Below are positions 10,467 to 24,559 of a stretch of DNA of 64,000 nt, piece after piece (positions within the stretch are counted from its first letter, which is position 1; each line of letters opens with the position of its first letter). The translations under genes and the position numbers were made by a program. The stretch lies in assembly GCA_020081605.1 (NCBI GenBank), contig JAHREC010000009.1:496001-560000 (forward strand), read 5' to 3'. Below the pieces are notes generated by a model, which saw only the letters and a program-made list of their open reading frames with translations, was not told the origin of the DNA and made no database searches. This DNA comes from Albifimbria verrucaria. Its lineage: Eukaryota; Ascomycota; Sordariomycetes; Hypocreales; Stachybotryaceae.

Positions 10467-13400
10467 CTAGAGATAATGCCGCTTTAAAGCTCCCATAGGG
10501 ATAATCTTACATCGTTTGCCATTGATGGTTATAAATACTTCATCATTATCCCAATCTAATCCGTAGCCAACAGTGTCTCCTTTGCCATAACGATCCACTT
10601 CTCGCATAAGAAAGTAGTCACGTGCATAACCATCATCAGTGTAGTATGCTGGAGCATACGAAAGGCATTCGTCAACGAATCCTATGCCCAGCGATATATG
10701 AAGTCTGCAAGCGGTGGAAGGTCAGCCGAGTAAATATCGCATAGAAAACCATGGAAACTGCCGAGATAATATGATATCCAACTTACCCCGGCTTGGGAAT
10801 CTTAGGCTGGTCGAGTTTGATTATGTCTACTTCGAAGTAGCTCGTACCAATCGGTGCGAATGGATGGTTGGCCCTGACTTGTATCTTGGACTCATTGTCG
10901 CCTATTCCACTCAGCCATGTGCATGTTTGCGATGTGCCACAAGAAGTGCTCGATGACCTACCAGTACTTTTCAGAATAGTGAGATTAGACGAGATCCCTG
11001 GAGCATCATCAGGTTCCCAAGCCGTTGGATACAGTGGAAAAGCGACGCTATGCCTAACTCGATCGCGAATTTTCAGGCGAATATACTCGTTTCTCTTATA
11101 CTTGGCCATTAGATCTGCATTCCACCCATGCTCGTCCTGTTCGTCCCATGCTCCACCATAGTCGAAACAGGCACTCATGATACAAGTATCTCCGTTCTCA
11201 ATGGCTGCAAGAATGACTGGGCTGAAGTGGCGCTGAGTTAGCGGCCTGTCAGCCTTGGCCAGGAAGATACGGAGCCAATTCTCCTGGCCAGTCAATGCTG
11301 CAGCACGAATTGCGGAAACTCTTATGGAGCTCGTTGCCGGCTGCGTAAGAAGCGACCGGATTACAGAGTCTCCAGAAACACGGTTTCGTGATGCCGAGAC
11401 GACCACTTTCTCAGTGATGGAGATGCTATTCGTTTGCGACAGGAAGAAATCAACCAGTTCCTTACCTTGATAAGGATTCTCAGCTGCAGCGCAAACCAAG
11501 GATTCAGTCACAATGATGCCGGGATTTTTGTCGAAGAGAAGTTTGACAACCTCGAAGCCCGAACTTGTATTCTTTGCAGCAGCCTTCAGTACTTGATCCG
11601 TGATACGGGAAGGTGTGCTTTGTGCGAGAAGACTTTTCAGTATTGTTACGCTTTCCTGGTCACTCGTGACTGCAGCTGCAAGAATCGCTTCAGATGGTTG
11701 GAAGGAAGGGTCATTCGATAGAAGAGTTTCTACCATTTTGCCGCCAGAAGCCTTGTTTCCTGCAGCTGCTTTCACCACCGATTCAGTGATTGGAAGGCGT
11801 CGATTATTTGAAACAAAGATGTCAATAATCTCGAGGCCATGTTGTTGGTTCTGCATTGCTGCCACCACTACCTTCTCGGTAACCGGAATGGCCGGATCTT
11901 TTGAAAGGAGAAATCTCAACATGTCAACGGCAGCGTTTTCGTTCTGGACTGCAGCCGCGACAATTGCTTCTGTGGTGGCAGATCTATCAGCTTTTGCAAA
12001 AAGGATTTTCATGAGGTCCAGTCCTTCGTGTTCATTATAAACAGCGGCAAGAATCAGATCTTCTGATACTCGCCCTCGAAAGAATCTCTGAAACAGAACC
12101 TCAGCAGAATCGGAGGACAAGCTGGTTTTCGACTGTTCTGCATCAAAGTCAAGGGATAGACTGCTTCTTTTTTTCAAGAGAGCTTTGAGCATATCTTTGG
12201 CTCTAATTCCTACGCGGAAAACTGTTTTGAGTACATCAGAAGTGACTGAGCCGTCAGGAGTTGAGCTCGCAAAATTACCGCCACATCGTCGTCGCCGTAC
12301 GGTGAATCCCGTTCTAGTGTATCAATCACGTCTTGGGTGACCTGTAAATTCGGAACTAAATCCATCAAGATCTGGAGTACATTTGTTCGCCGGTAGCGTC
12401 GTACTCCTAGGAGCACCCTTGCAGTAATGCGGGGTGCAAGGCGTTTTTGATAACATCCTTATAGTCTCCCCGGTTGTCAATAACAGCCTCAAGAAGTTGT
12501 CCGTCTATTGCGGAATTCGAACACTTTTCAAGACAAGTCTCCAGAATTTCGGGATGTCCCTTATTCGTGGCTGCGTATCTTAGAGTCTTGCCGTCCAAAT
12601 ATGACTGATGAGGGTTTTCTTGGAGCATTCTTAGAAGCACATCCGGTGAACCGTATTCTGCAGCGACATGGATGTTTTTGCATTCTGCAAAGATGCACCG
12701 GCATCCAGTAGCAGTGAAACCACGTCCGTATGTCCGCCTTGGATGGCCAGGAACAGGGGATGTGATTTGTCCACCGGTACAAAAGGGAGATAAGAAACTC
12801 GTTCGATGTGAGGCGCGAGAGCGGTGGAAGCATCAATGAACACAGGCGGCGGGTTGACCTCAGCGTTGTTCTGCAGTAGTAGCTCCACGATTTCTTTTGC
12901 CCGTTTTGACTGGCAAGGGCGAGCAAGGATAGACCGCGCTGGTCCGATCTATTGGGATCAAATCTCCCACGCTTCCAAATGGAAGTGTGCCGGATGCCGT
13001 AAAATGCTGCGAGAAGCAAAGGATAGGTTAAGTTTTCAATGTCGTCAGCATAGTCAAACACTCCATAGCGACGTGCAAACGACCCCACAGCGCATTTCCA
13101 CTCTCCATATGCCCAGCTTGGTTGATCGCTGGTGCCGAGAAATTCATCCAATTCTGGGGTACTTGTTGTCCACATTCTTTCACGTGGTCAATCCAGTAGT
13201 GAGCGGCATACCTATAAAAGTGGTAATCCATCTCAGATGGCATTGGTAGGATTGTTTTGATCATGAAGCGGAGGCATGATTCGGCAGCCATAGTCTCAAG
13301 TATCAACTTTGAGAACTGCGGCTTGGTTTCCAGATACTCTCGTACAGAAATATGTGAGTAGGTGATGTTGTTCTGCAGCTCATCGAATACCACAAGATTG

Positions 13401-15760
13401 CGGCACATCCCTAGCAACGCGTCTGCGTTAAGCCGAATGGGAATCTCATCGTCCAGTGCCCGCTTCCCACCAATCGCCCACGTAACGGCGGTTGCCCACT
13501 GCTCGGGCCGAAGAGGCACCCTAGAGCACAATATCCAAGCCAAGGCCTTCTGTGCTTCCAAGGAACTGGCACTATTTTCGATGTTTTTGAATATCTGGTC
13601 GTATATTTCAATGAGGGTTGTTGGCAATTTCCCGAGCTGAACGAGTACTTGGTAGTTAGACTCTAAACCACAGAGGAATTGCAGTTGAAGCTTAACCCAG
13701 AGAAACCTGGAGAGCATTAGTATCTGAACAGAGTTCACCGTGCTCAGTTAAGTTCCTCACATTCCATCAGCTTTGGAAAGCAACTGGGTGGCGATCTTTT
13801 GCTCCAGCTCAGGTTCAACTTCGCCATATAGCAGATCCTTATTGTCGATGCATTGAGTGAGCTCTTTCTCCACGAATCGTTCCATGTCTCCTTTGGTAAG
13901 TTGTTCCTCAATGGTTATGTTTGGCTTGTCTTTGAGTTTGACGACAATGTCACGATCGTCCCTACTTGATATGAAGACTTTGACGAGCTTAGCGGATGAT
14001 TCGGCATATTTCTTTAGCGATGCCAACAGCGAACTCCTCTCCTTTATGTAACATTCGTCTAAACCGTCAATGACGATAGTTATCTTGCCCGACCCTTGAA
14101 GGAGGCCAGTGATCAGTTCATGACACTCGTTGAAATCTAGCCCTGCTGTTGTCATTCTAATAGACTCTTTTCTGCGATACTCCTCCTTGACTATTGCCGG
14201 AAACCTGTCCGCGGATGGCAACAGACATAGTTGATGTATCAAGGCTCGCAGAACACTCTTTGGGTCTTGGCGCTCGGGGTCATTAAGGTTCCTGCTGCAA
14301 AAGAAGTAGATCACGTCCTCGCATTGGCCGATTAGATGGTTGATTAGCATCGCACTTCCCTCCATCAGCGGTTGCAATAAGAAAACTAAGGAGGATTTAA
14401 CTTACCAAAGTTTGGTCTTCCCTGCTCCAGCTGTGAGATTTGTCAGTAAGGATTTTCAAGGACGTTTTGGTCGTTATGCTCTTGGTCCTTTCATGGCTGC
14501 CAACATCAAACACGTAAAAGATGTTCTCACTCACGTTTTCCGTGCAGCCAAAACAATCCGGATTTTTCGAAGTCCAGCCACTCCTTGAACGTTGTGTTAC
14601 GCAACAGCCAACGACCGGAACCTTCCAACATCCCCTCCTCGGCGGTCTGATAGTGTTTCTTGTACGGAGTCGTGGAGATCCATGAAAGTATACTGGATTG
14701 GTCGTCCTCTGCAGCAAGATTTAGAGTTCATTGTTGGGTACCGCTTAGTTCGTGAGCGGTACTTACCCTTGCGTCTTCTGGCAATTGCATCCTCGACACT
14801 TGCCGCTTCATATGGGGCCTTTTCTATCATGACTTTGGGTCGGATTTCAGACAAAACTGCCTTCGCGTATGCCGCAGCCATGGCAGCGGCGTATGGTTGC
14901 CATTCTTTATTCTTATGCCTGTCCCCGTAGTCACAGACGCCTCTGATGACCCCGACCGGGATGCGGTTCATCGTTCCGGCTGCCTCCATTTCGAGGCCAA
15001 TGACATTGTACTTGTCCCTAAGCTCATTTCTCTTCCGAGCATTCTTCATCAACTTGTCCCCGGAGCCGATAGAACCATACCACACTCGCGTGCGTTTTTC
15101 AGAAGGCCGTATTGCTCGCCGCACGACCCGCTCACTCCCATCGTCGCGCTCGTCATAGAGGATGTCTTGATCTTGGCCTGGATCCTCAAATGTGCCCTTG
15201 CTGTGTTGCTTATCTCTGAGGATTTTGTAGTAGGGAATGATGACGTCCGCATCCTTTGGTGCTTTGAGCTTAATACTGCCAATTGCCGACCTGACGACGG
15301 TCTCTGTCTCAGCCAGAGCTTTTCCAAAGCGGAGGAGTTCAAATCCACCATCTCCTGTCTCTTTTCCCAGTTCGTATGCGATGAGCCCTGCGCTATCCTT
15401 GGTAGATAGTCCCACAAGCACATCCCCAAGACGGATGTCAAGCGGAGGTTTCACCGAGAGGTTGGGCAGGCCAGCAGCAACACCCACCAATAGTCCAAAC
15501 CACAGGTTGGGAAAGAACTGCTTAACCTGGGCTGCCATGGCGGCTGCAGAGCCTGTGCCATATTCCTGGCCAGCTGGGAAAGTGGCGATAATCACATTGT
15601 GGCCACACATTTCACCCGCTTGGAATACATAGTCATCCCCACGGCGCATTGGGAACCCGCCCTCATGTTTGCGATCCAGCAAGTGAATCGCGGCTTGTGC
15701 CTCAATCTCCAGTGGCGCAAGCCACGCTACGGAATAGAGAGTGGGATCCAGCTCCGACAT
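10467..15760 (-). CDS. NLR-like STAND protein: PNP_UDP phosphorylase domain, NACHT, ankyrin-like repeats, SPRY; frameshifted as sequenced
   Basis: Large cytosolic signalling ATPase of the fungal NLR type. The N-terminal nucleoside-phosphorylase-like domain has VGVAAGLP, GLEMEAAGTMN and VIRGVCDYGD. The NACHT follows: Walker A GKPGAGKTKL is assembled across an intron, Walker B is ITIVIDGLDECY, then KVFISSRDDRD and FLWVKLQLQFL. Ankyrin-type repeats (about 12.4-12.95 kb) and eight or nine degenerate 31-34-residue repeats (ITE.VV.AAA.N) come next. A C-terminal SPRY/B30.2 domain spans the last two exons (HPFAPIGTSYFEVDI, then LGIGFVDE and VGYGLDWDNDEVFITINGK). Introns include one near 14750, two near 14390-14550, one near 13690-13745 and 10705-10786. 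Single-base losses are inferred at 13083-13086, 12900-12902, 12675-12679, 12431-12434 and about 12283. I prefer the ATG at 15758-15760 (MSELDPTLYSVAW); an upstream in-frame ATG at 15931 exists. Such proteins act in allorecognition or xenorecognition; the role here is inferred. Confidence 0.88.
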
Positions 15761-16954
15761 TGCCAAGAACTTTGACAAGGTTGCGGGATGGAGGCTCTGG
15801 GGTTTGGAACTCTTGTGAATCCGGGGTTGAGATTTCGTCTCTAACAAGCCAATTTCATTCGAGACTAATGCCCTACGAGCCGAGGATGCTGCCAGTACTC
15901 TCGAGTTATGAGCAGTGTTGACGGCATCCACGGCGGAGACACGCTGGTTCCTTCACTCCTAGCCTTGCCAATCAATTCTATTTGAACGGTGGGAGGGATA
16001 GAGCTCACAAATCAAGACAATTCCGTCAAGTCAGTGCACCCTTGGCAAACTGTGGCGTATATCACTGTCCTGGACGCCGTCAGGCCGTCATAAAAAGTAC
16101 CCATATCGCAAACTTAACAATGGAACCCTGGCCGGTCGGGGCCACAGCCCTTTTATTCTTCAGCCGTACCCCGCATTGCATAGGCTGCCAATCTCCTTGT
16201 TTCCTTTCCCAACATCAAAAGGCCTGTGAAGCATCAACAAGTGGCTGTTATTTTAGTAGCTCCCCGGTGAAGTCTAGTCGACGGCAGAGGCTCAGCCATG
16301 ATGGTGGGCTGTGAGGCCAGCTTCAACGTATCCTATGGGCAACCTCCACAGTTAAAATGCCATCTGTCTGGGTAGCCATAACCCGACGAGACACCGTCGC
16401 TGTTACATAAGCTGTCCATGTACACCAAAAGTCGAATTGCAATAACAATTATCGCGTCACAATAATAAAACGATGGATACCTAACTGAAAATTCAAATTT
16501 AGAGCTTCTTGTTCCGAGATATCCCTGTTTACCTGTCTTCAGACTTTTCGTACGCTACCCCTATCAGTACCCGGGTTATCCTCCATTCGTCGGCTGCGCG
16601 GGTGTTAACACGGGCCTCTTAGCTAGACTCTAATCGAGGTAAGTTATTAACGTCCCACCGTCTGCTAGCCTTGTATCATTTTTGCTGCCATCGTGCAAGC
16701 CTTCCAAATTTCGTTTCAAACCATCTCCGAGCTGTAACAGGCATGCATCGCTCCACACTGGGATATCTAGCCAATCGGCGCAACTAGATGTGATTGTTGT
16801 GACTCATAAGGACCAAGGGTGGTGATAAACGTCATTCATTCACTAAGACTTTCTTTCTCTCCTAAACCATAGCCACCATCACAACAGCTATTGCACCATA
16901 CAACAATATCCATTCCATATGTGAAAAGTTGTTCTGGTGCGACTATAACACAAC
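15761..16954. other. Divergent intergenic region, no gene seen
   Basis: About 1.2 kb between the NLR-like gene and the arginase-family gene, containing both promoters. The first 170 bases may be coding if the upstream NLR start is used. Nothing else is recognised. Confidence 0.45.
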
Positions 16955-17868
16955 ATGTCAAAGGGATTGTTCCGGTCAATAACTGTCATTTCCTCGCCAT
17001 ATCATGTCGGTTTTCGTAACCGCGGCGTTGGGGCTGGCCCAACTTCTCTTCGCTCTCATGGATTAGTACAATCTCTAAGTAGTCTCGGACTGCCCGTCAA
17101 CGAAGTCGAACTCGTGCCAGTAGACGAATTTGAAGGCGAAATTGGGCGTAGTTTCGAGCTGATCCGGCGTACCTCCAAAGCTGTGTCTCAAGCACATTCC
17201 AACGCATCATTCCCTATAGTCTTAGCAGGAAACTGCAGTGCAACAGTTGGGGTTACTGCAGGATCTATTGCTTCACCGGACATCTTACGAGGTGAAAAGC
17301 TGGGTTGTGTGTGGTTTGATGCTCACGACGATTACAACACGCCGGATACAGTCATGAGTGGGTACTTTGATTCCCAATGTATTGCAATGCTAGCAGGGGA
17401 ATGTTGGAAAGGTCTCCTCGGGACTGTCCCTGGGCATAGTCCGATGAATCTCCGCGAAAGCCTCATCCACGTTGGTATGCGGGACGTCAATGACTTGGAA
17501 CGTCAAAGAGTCCTCGAAGCGGGGTTTGACGTGGTGTGGGGAACGAGGAGGAAAAAGTTGATTTTGCGAAGAGCTTAGGGGACTATCTCAATCAGAAGAA
17601 ACTCGGCCCAACCATTGTGCATTTAGATGTGGATAGCCTCGATGTCTCTTTAGGCAAAGCGAACCAATTTGCTGTTCCTGGCGGTCTGTTTGAGAAGGAT
17701 CTGGAGGGGTGTCTCAACGCAATCTTGAAGAAGACACGGCCAGTATCGTTAACGGTGGCTTCCTTTGATCCCTCGTTGGACAAGTCAGAGAACCTTGCTG
17801 CAATCACTATTAAAGCAGTAACCAATTTTCTTAAAGGATTGATTGATGGAAGGGATAGTAATAAATAA
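16955..17868 (+). CDS. Arginase/ureohydrolase-family protein, one apparent frameshift
   Basis: Member of the arginase/agmatinase/formiminoglutamase fold, about 304 residues. The Mn-binding DAHDDYN motif and the distal DVDSLDVS motif are present. The first metal-binding motif, usually GGDHS, reads GNCSATVG, so one or both usual ligands there are replaced, as in a divergent microbial subfamily with a GNC motif. One base is missing at 17538-17541 (GGGG); with it, VVWGNEEEKVDFAKSL is continuous. No intron is needed. Ureohydrolase activity is possible but not assured; a guanidino or amide substrate other than arginine is equally likely. Confidence 0.82.
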
Positions 17869-20229
<2,361 letters not shown>

Positions 20230-23156
20230 TTTGGTCAAAATTCAACAATGAACTTGAGAATTATGATTGGAAGAAGTAGTTGTGAGGCAAGAATCTGGAA
20301 GGTGCTGATCGTGCTGAAGATCAAGTCCAAACGAAGGCGAGGGCATCATCTTTATATATTTGTGCTCCATTGCTTGTCGTTTGAGTGGTGGTATGTAACA
20401 ACCCGTTCTGGCTATCAAGGTTACAAGAAGGCCTGTTCTGTATCATTCATGTGACTGGTGGCATTGCCGATGGAGCCATGCACAAAGGTTTGGTCCATTT
20501 CTGGCTCGACAAGATTCTGTGATAGAAACCCAGCGGCCGGCTTGATGTGCTTGGACAGACAACTGAGCAACAATCCCACAAAGCGCAGGTGAACGATTGT
20601 ATCACAGGTTTCTGTTCCAGACACCTTCTTGATCAGGAGTCTTGGCGACACCGAAAGCTGGTTGTGCAGCGTGTACCGCATCATGAAATCAATTGGTCTT
20701 GGCCACGAAGGCATGGCACCTCTTCCGATGATAACAAGTAATACATTATCATTAAGATTTTAAGGTTAAAGACCAAGGCGAGAGCAAGTACATTGAGGTA
20801 TAAGAGGCCTGTCTGCAGGCCCTGCATCAGCGCCTGACCAATGTTTTGAGAGATCTTCCACCTCCTTCATCCACACCACGTACCACCCACCCAGCCAAGC
20901 TCACTGCTATCTGTGACATAACAGGGTACCTGCCTGACAAGGAAACTGCCTTCAGGCAGGCCATCTGCCCCGTCAAAGCTGAATGACATCTGCAAGCTCC
21001 CAGTTTTGCTAGCAGTGTTACATCTCATTGTTGACTGTACGATATAACCATAAGTAACCAAGACCTTTATGGCTTCTAGGATGCGGTAGTTGGCAATGCA
21101 GAAAGAGGAAGGTACTGCAGCTCTGGGTCACATTGGACCAAACCCCGTTGGAATGGTCGGCAAATTCTCTACAAGTTTACGTAGCTAGCAGCAAGTATAG
21201 GTGTGTTATTCAACCCATAACGATGATTCGATACCAGGGATCATCTTCTGCGATAGCATCGGCACTCGTATCAGATGAAGAAGATCACCCGCCAGATCCG
21301 AATGTACCATCAGACGGCATTTATTATATCACCACAGGGCGCGGAATTGCTTCATAGCCTAATTAAGCCGTAAGCGGGGATGGGGACTAAATCTAGGGTG
21401 GTCAAGTCTGCCAAGGTCGGCTGGACCCATGACTTTAAACCAGCACACTCGAAGCCCTGCAAGGAATGAGTGAGCCTAATATGACATCCAATGAACCCCA
21501 CTTGTCAGATATCAATCAGTAGCATGTAGCAGTTCAACCTTCCTCATTCGAATCTGCATCTGCCGATCCTGCGCCTTTCCCAGGCCCAAGCTGATAAGAA
21601 GGGTGAAGGAGGGGAACAAAACAACCCTTTTGGCCCATGGGCGGTAATTTCGATGCACCCTGAACCTGGCCCACTAGTCTTGTTTCGTTGCGTATTTTAC
21701 ACGAGCCCGGCAGTGGATGGGTTAGGGTCTGACGGAGAAGAGAACCATTGAGCTTCAATTGTGGAGTGAGTGAGTTGGTCACTCGCCGTCGTAGAGCATG
21801 AATTCAGGCTGAACTACCTATTGCTGGAGCCAGTGAAAGCTGAGACCAGGACCATTCTCCCCTCTCGCCAGCCGCGCATCGTAGATCACCGCTTAGCCAA
21901 TGTTTTCTGGAGATCAATAGAACATCCTCGAAGTTGCATATTTTCAGCCAAAGCAGAATATTAATTAAAAACACATAGCTAACCAATCACGTTAATATAC
22001 ATTGTTCCCAACATATATCCCATGTTCAGGTTAATTAACACTTACTCGTCGCCGAATGACATGGTGTTGTGAACATTCCTAGTTCAAGTATCATAAATGG
22101 TAGACCAATACAGATTTGTTAGCTACGTAAAATGAGTAAATGATATTTGTCTCATTCTGCATCCCCATCATGCAGCCTGACGAATCGCCAACGCAGCCAA
22201 ATGGGTGGGTAACACTGAGCCTCCCAGTCGCGTAATCTCTATCCCTAACGATCCTAGGTTGGAAGCAGGTTGGGTAGTATTACATCCAGCGAAAACGAGA
22301 AACGTTAACGTACGAAAGAATATACAGAGCAAGATAATTTAGTTCTTTATGGATGCATAACCCCGCATTATGAAGCATTCCAAGTTCTAACGTTACTATG
22401 TCCAGGGGAACGACCTGCGTGGACCAGTGATAAGCCGCTTGGCACGCATCGAATCAGGAAGGTTGGCGATTGCGTGACACTGGTGACAGATTTGTGCTCA
22501 TACAAGTGCACATACTCCAAGCTTAATGATCCGGTTGAATTGTTGTTCCAGGCAGGCTTGGCATCAATCTCCTGGATGCAATCCTAGAAATAGCGCGATG
22601 ATGGAGCTAACACGTAAAGCCCGGCCCAGACCAGTTGAGATATTTTAACCAAACCTTAAAGCACTGATTAGAGCTCATTGTCAAATGCAGCCAGATCCAA
22701 CAGCCAGAGTATATTTCACGTTATTAATCAAATGGAGTTTCGAATCAAGGCACTGATGATTGGTATATCGATTTCGAGTTGCAACTAGACCATCCACGGT
22801 GCCTCTTGATACTTCAATGTCTTGGGTCAAATTTTCAATTCATCATCGTGAATTTATTAAAACATAGAACACGACTAAACCTCATTTTGTCTGGCCGAAG
22901 CCCGCTTTGTTCTTCTTCTTTCTGGGTTCATAATTATCTCGCTTATGGGCTTAAGGGGTTTTTGACAAACAAGTGAAACCCGAGCTATTCGAGTAATGAC
23001 TGAAAGCGTTTTTCAAATAGTATGCAGCATGAAACTCTCGCACTGGATTCTCCAGCTCTCAAACAGAAATATCACTCGACCATCATGTCATATCACCGTA
23101 TAACGGCCAAGAAGATCAGTCTAATAATTGCTAGTTACTCTACCCACTTGTTAATC
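20230..23156. other. 2.9 kb without a recognisable gene
   Basis: Apart from the subtilase promoter at the left end, frames on both strands are short and show no known domain, even allowing for one-base breaks. No tRNA or transposon terminus was identified. Confidence 0.5.
20350..20358 (-). promoter_or_regulatory. TATA-like element of the subtilase
   Basis: TATATAAAG on the minus strand, about 120 bp upstream of the protease ATG. Confidence 0.45.
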
Positions 23157-24165
23157 TCACCAGCCAGTCGTCAGTGCACGCCTGACACTATCCTCGAGTG
23201 ATTCCAAATCCGATTCCTTCAAACCAATACTTTCGTTGTCGGTCTTCTCGTAAAGAGTAGCACCTTCGGCCCAAATTCTTCTGAGGGTGAACACAACTGC
23301 ATACGGCTTCCCTTCACTCCACGCTTTCTGCTCTGCATCTCTCAACTGCTGAAGGGTGTAGTTCTCAACAGACCACTGCTTGCCGCCTGTCTGTTTCTCA
23401 AACTCGGCTAGTATATCTTTTGACGTAACCACAAATGATTGGATCTTCAGCGCTTTGTTGAAAGCAGCCTGGGGATGACGCAGGGCCGCCACCACAGCTT
23501 TGCCGACACTGAAATACGTTAGCTATCTCTTTGACTCTCTACTGATAGGTCCATAGGCTGGATTACTCTGGCATTGTTGTGAAGCCAATCTTGCCTTCGC
23601 CATTGTCAATGAGAACGGCCTTCTTTTCGTCGATGTCGAATCCACCACCTTCAACAGCTTGGGGCGATAGTGTGAAGAACATATCCGAATAAGGGCCAGT
23701 AACCACGTAGGTGTACTTGAGACGTTTCACATTGTCCTTGATGTACTTGCGGACTTTGAGCTTCAACTGATGGGGCTTCTCGGATGCACTCTGCGGGCCA
23801 TATTCAATATCTGTGCCATACTCCGAAGGGAAGAACCATTTCACAGAAGAAGAACTCTCGGCGAGTCGGATGAGATCAATTTGGGTCTCAAGCACGTTCC
23901 GTCCAACGGCACTAACCACTGTATCGATCCCCTCATAGGCCTTCGTTACGTCCTGTTCGTTAGTGATATCGCCAGTAATAATAGTGACTCCTTTCGACTT
24001 GAGCTCGTTTATATAGTCGGCTTTCCTGGTCAGAGTGTCCTCGGAAGTAAAGATGGCCACATGTGAGAAAGGTGGCTGCGCGTTCACAATGTGATTGGTA
24101 ATGTACTTGCCAATCGAGCCCGTGGCCCCAAAAATGAGGATGCTGGACGCTTGGAAAGATGCCAT
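23157..24165 (-). CDS. NmrA-like / isoflavone-reductase-like NAD(P)-binding protein
   Basis: Atypical short-chain dehydrogenase of the NmrA family, about 317 residues, probably cytosolic. The Rossmann nucleotide-binding loop IFGATGSIGKYI is at residues 10-21. It continues with ITGDITNEQDV, DTVVSAVGRN and WFFPSEYGTDIE, typical of the family. One intron (about 23513-23568) joins TTMPE to DVGKAVVAALRHP in frame. The gene reads without any frameshift, unlike most neighbours. NmrA-like proteins may be redox sensors or reductases; the substrate cannot be told. Confidence 0.88.
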
Positions 24166-24559
24166 GTTTGACTTGAAAACTGACTGGTCAGGTTCTTGTA
24201 GGACAAGTAGACGCGTGTTTCAGATCTGCAGAGAAATATATCAGAGAGGAAGAGCCTATGAAACACCTCGCTTCGGCCATCAGACAAAGGCGGGGTTAAA
24301 GCACGAGCTATCTGTGGGTTGATGATGACAGTTGGTTAGCTTAGTATCTTACTAATTGTGTATCCACAAGTGCTCTGGCCCGCCTAAAGAGAGACTTCAT
24401 GATGACTACGGGGCTGTCTGAAAGGCAAATCAAATATTGTTATGCATATACCTGTGTATATACATAGTAAAAGTAAAAATAAACTAATATGTAACGAGTT
24501 TGTTGTTAATATTATCAGTATAAATGCCTATATTATGATGTAGATGTTATGCATCATAT
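24166..24559. other. Intergenic region, promoter of the NmrA-like gene
   Basis: About 390 bp between the NmrA-like start and the 3' end of the SET gene. It is AT-rich around 24430-24540. No gene is seen. Confidence 0.45.

Noticed and set aside
10467..15760. Reading the NLR as several separate ankyrin, NACHT and PNP genes
   Set aside because: Introns with good splice sites and one-base breaks in homopolymers join the domains in the standard NLR order, with no start or terminator between them.
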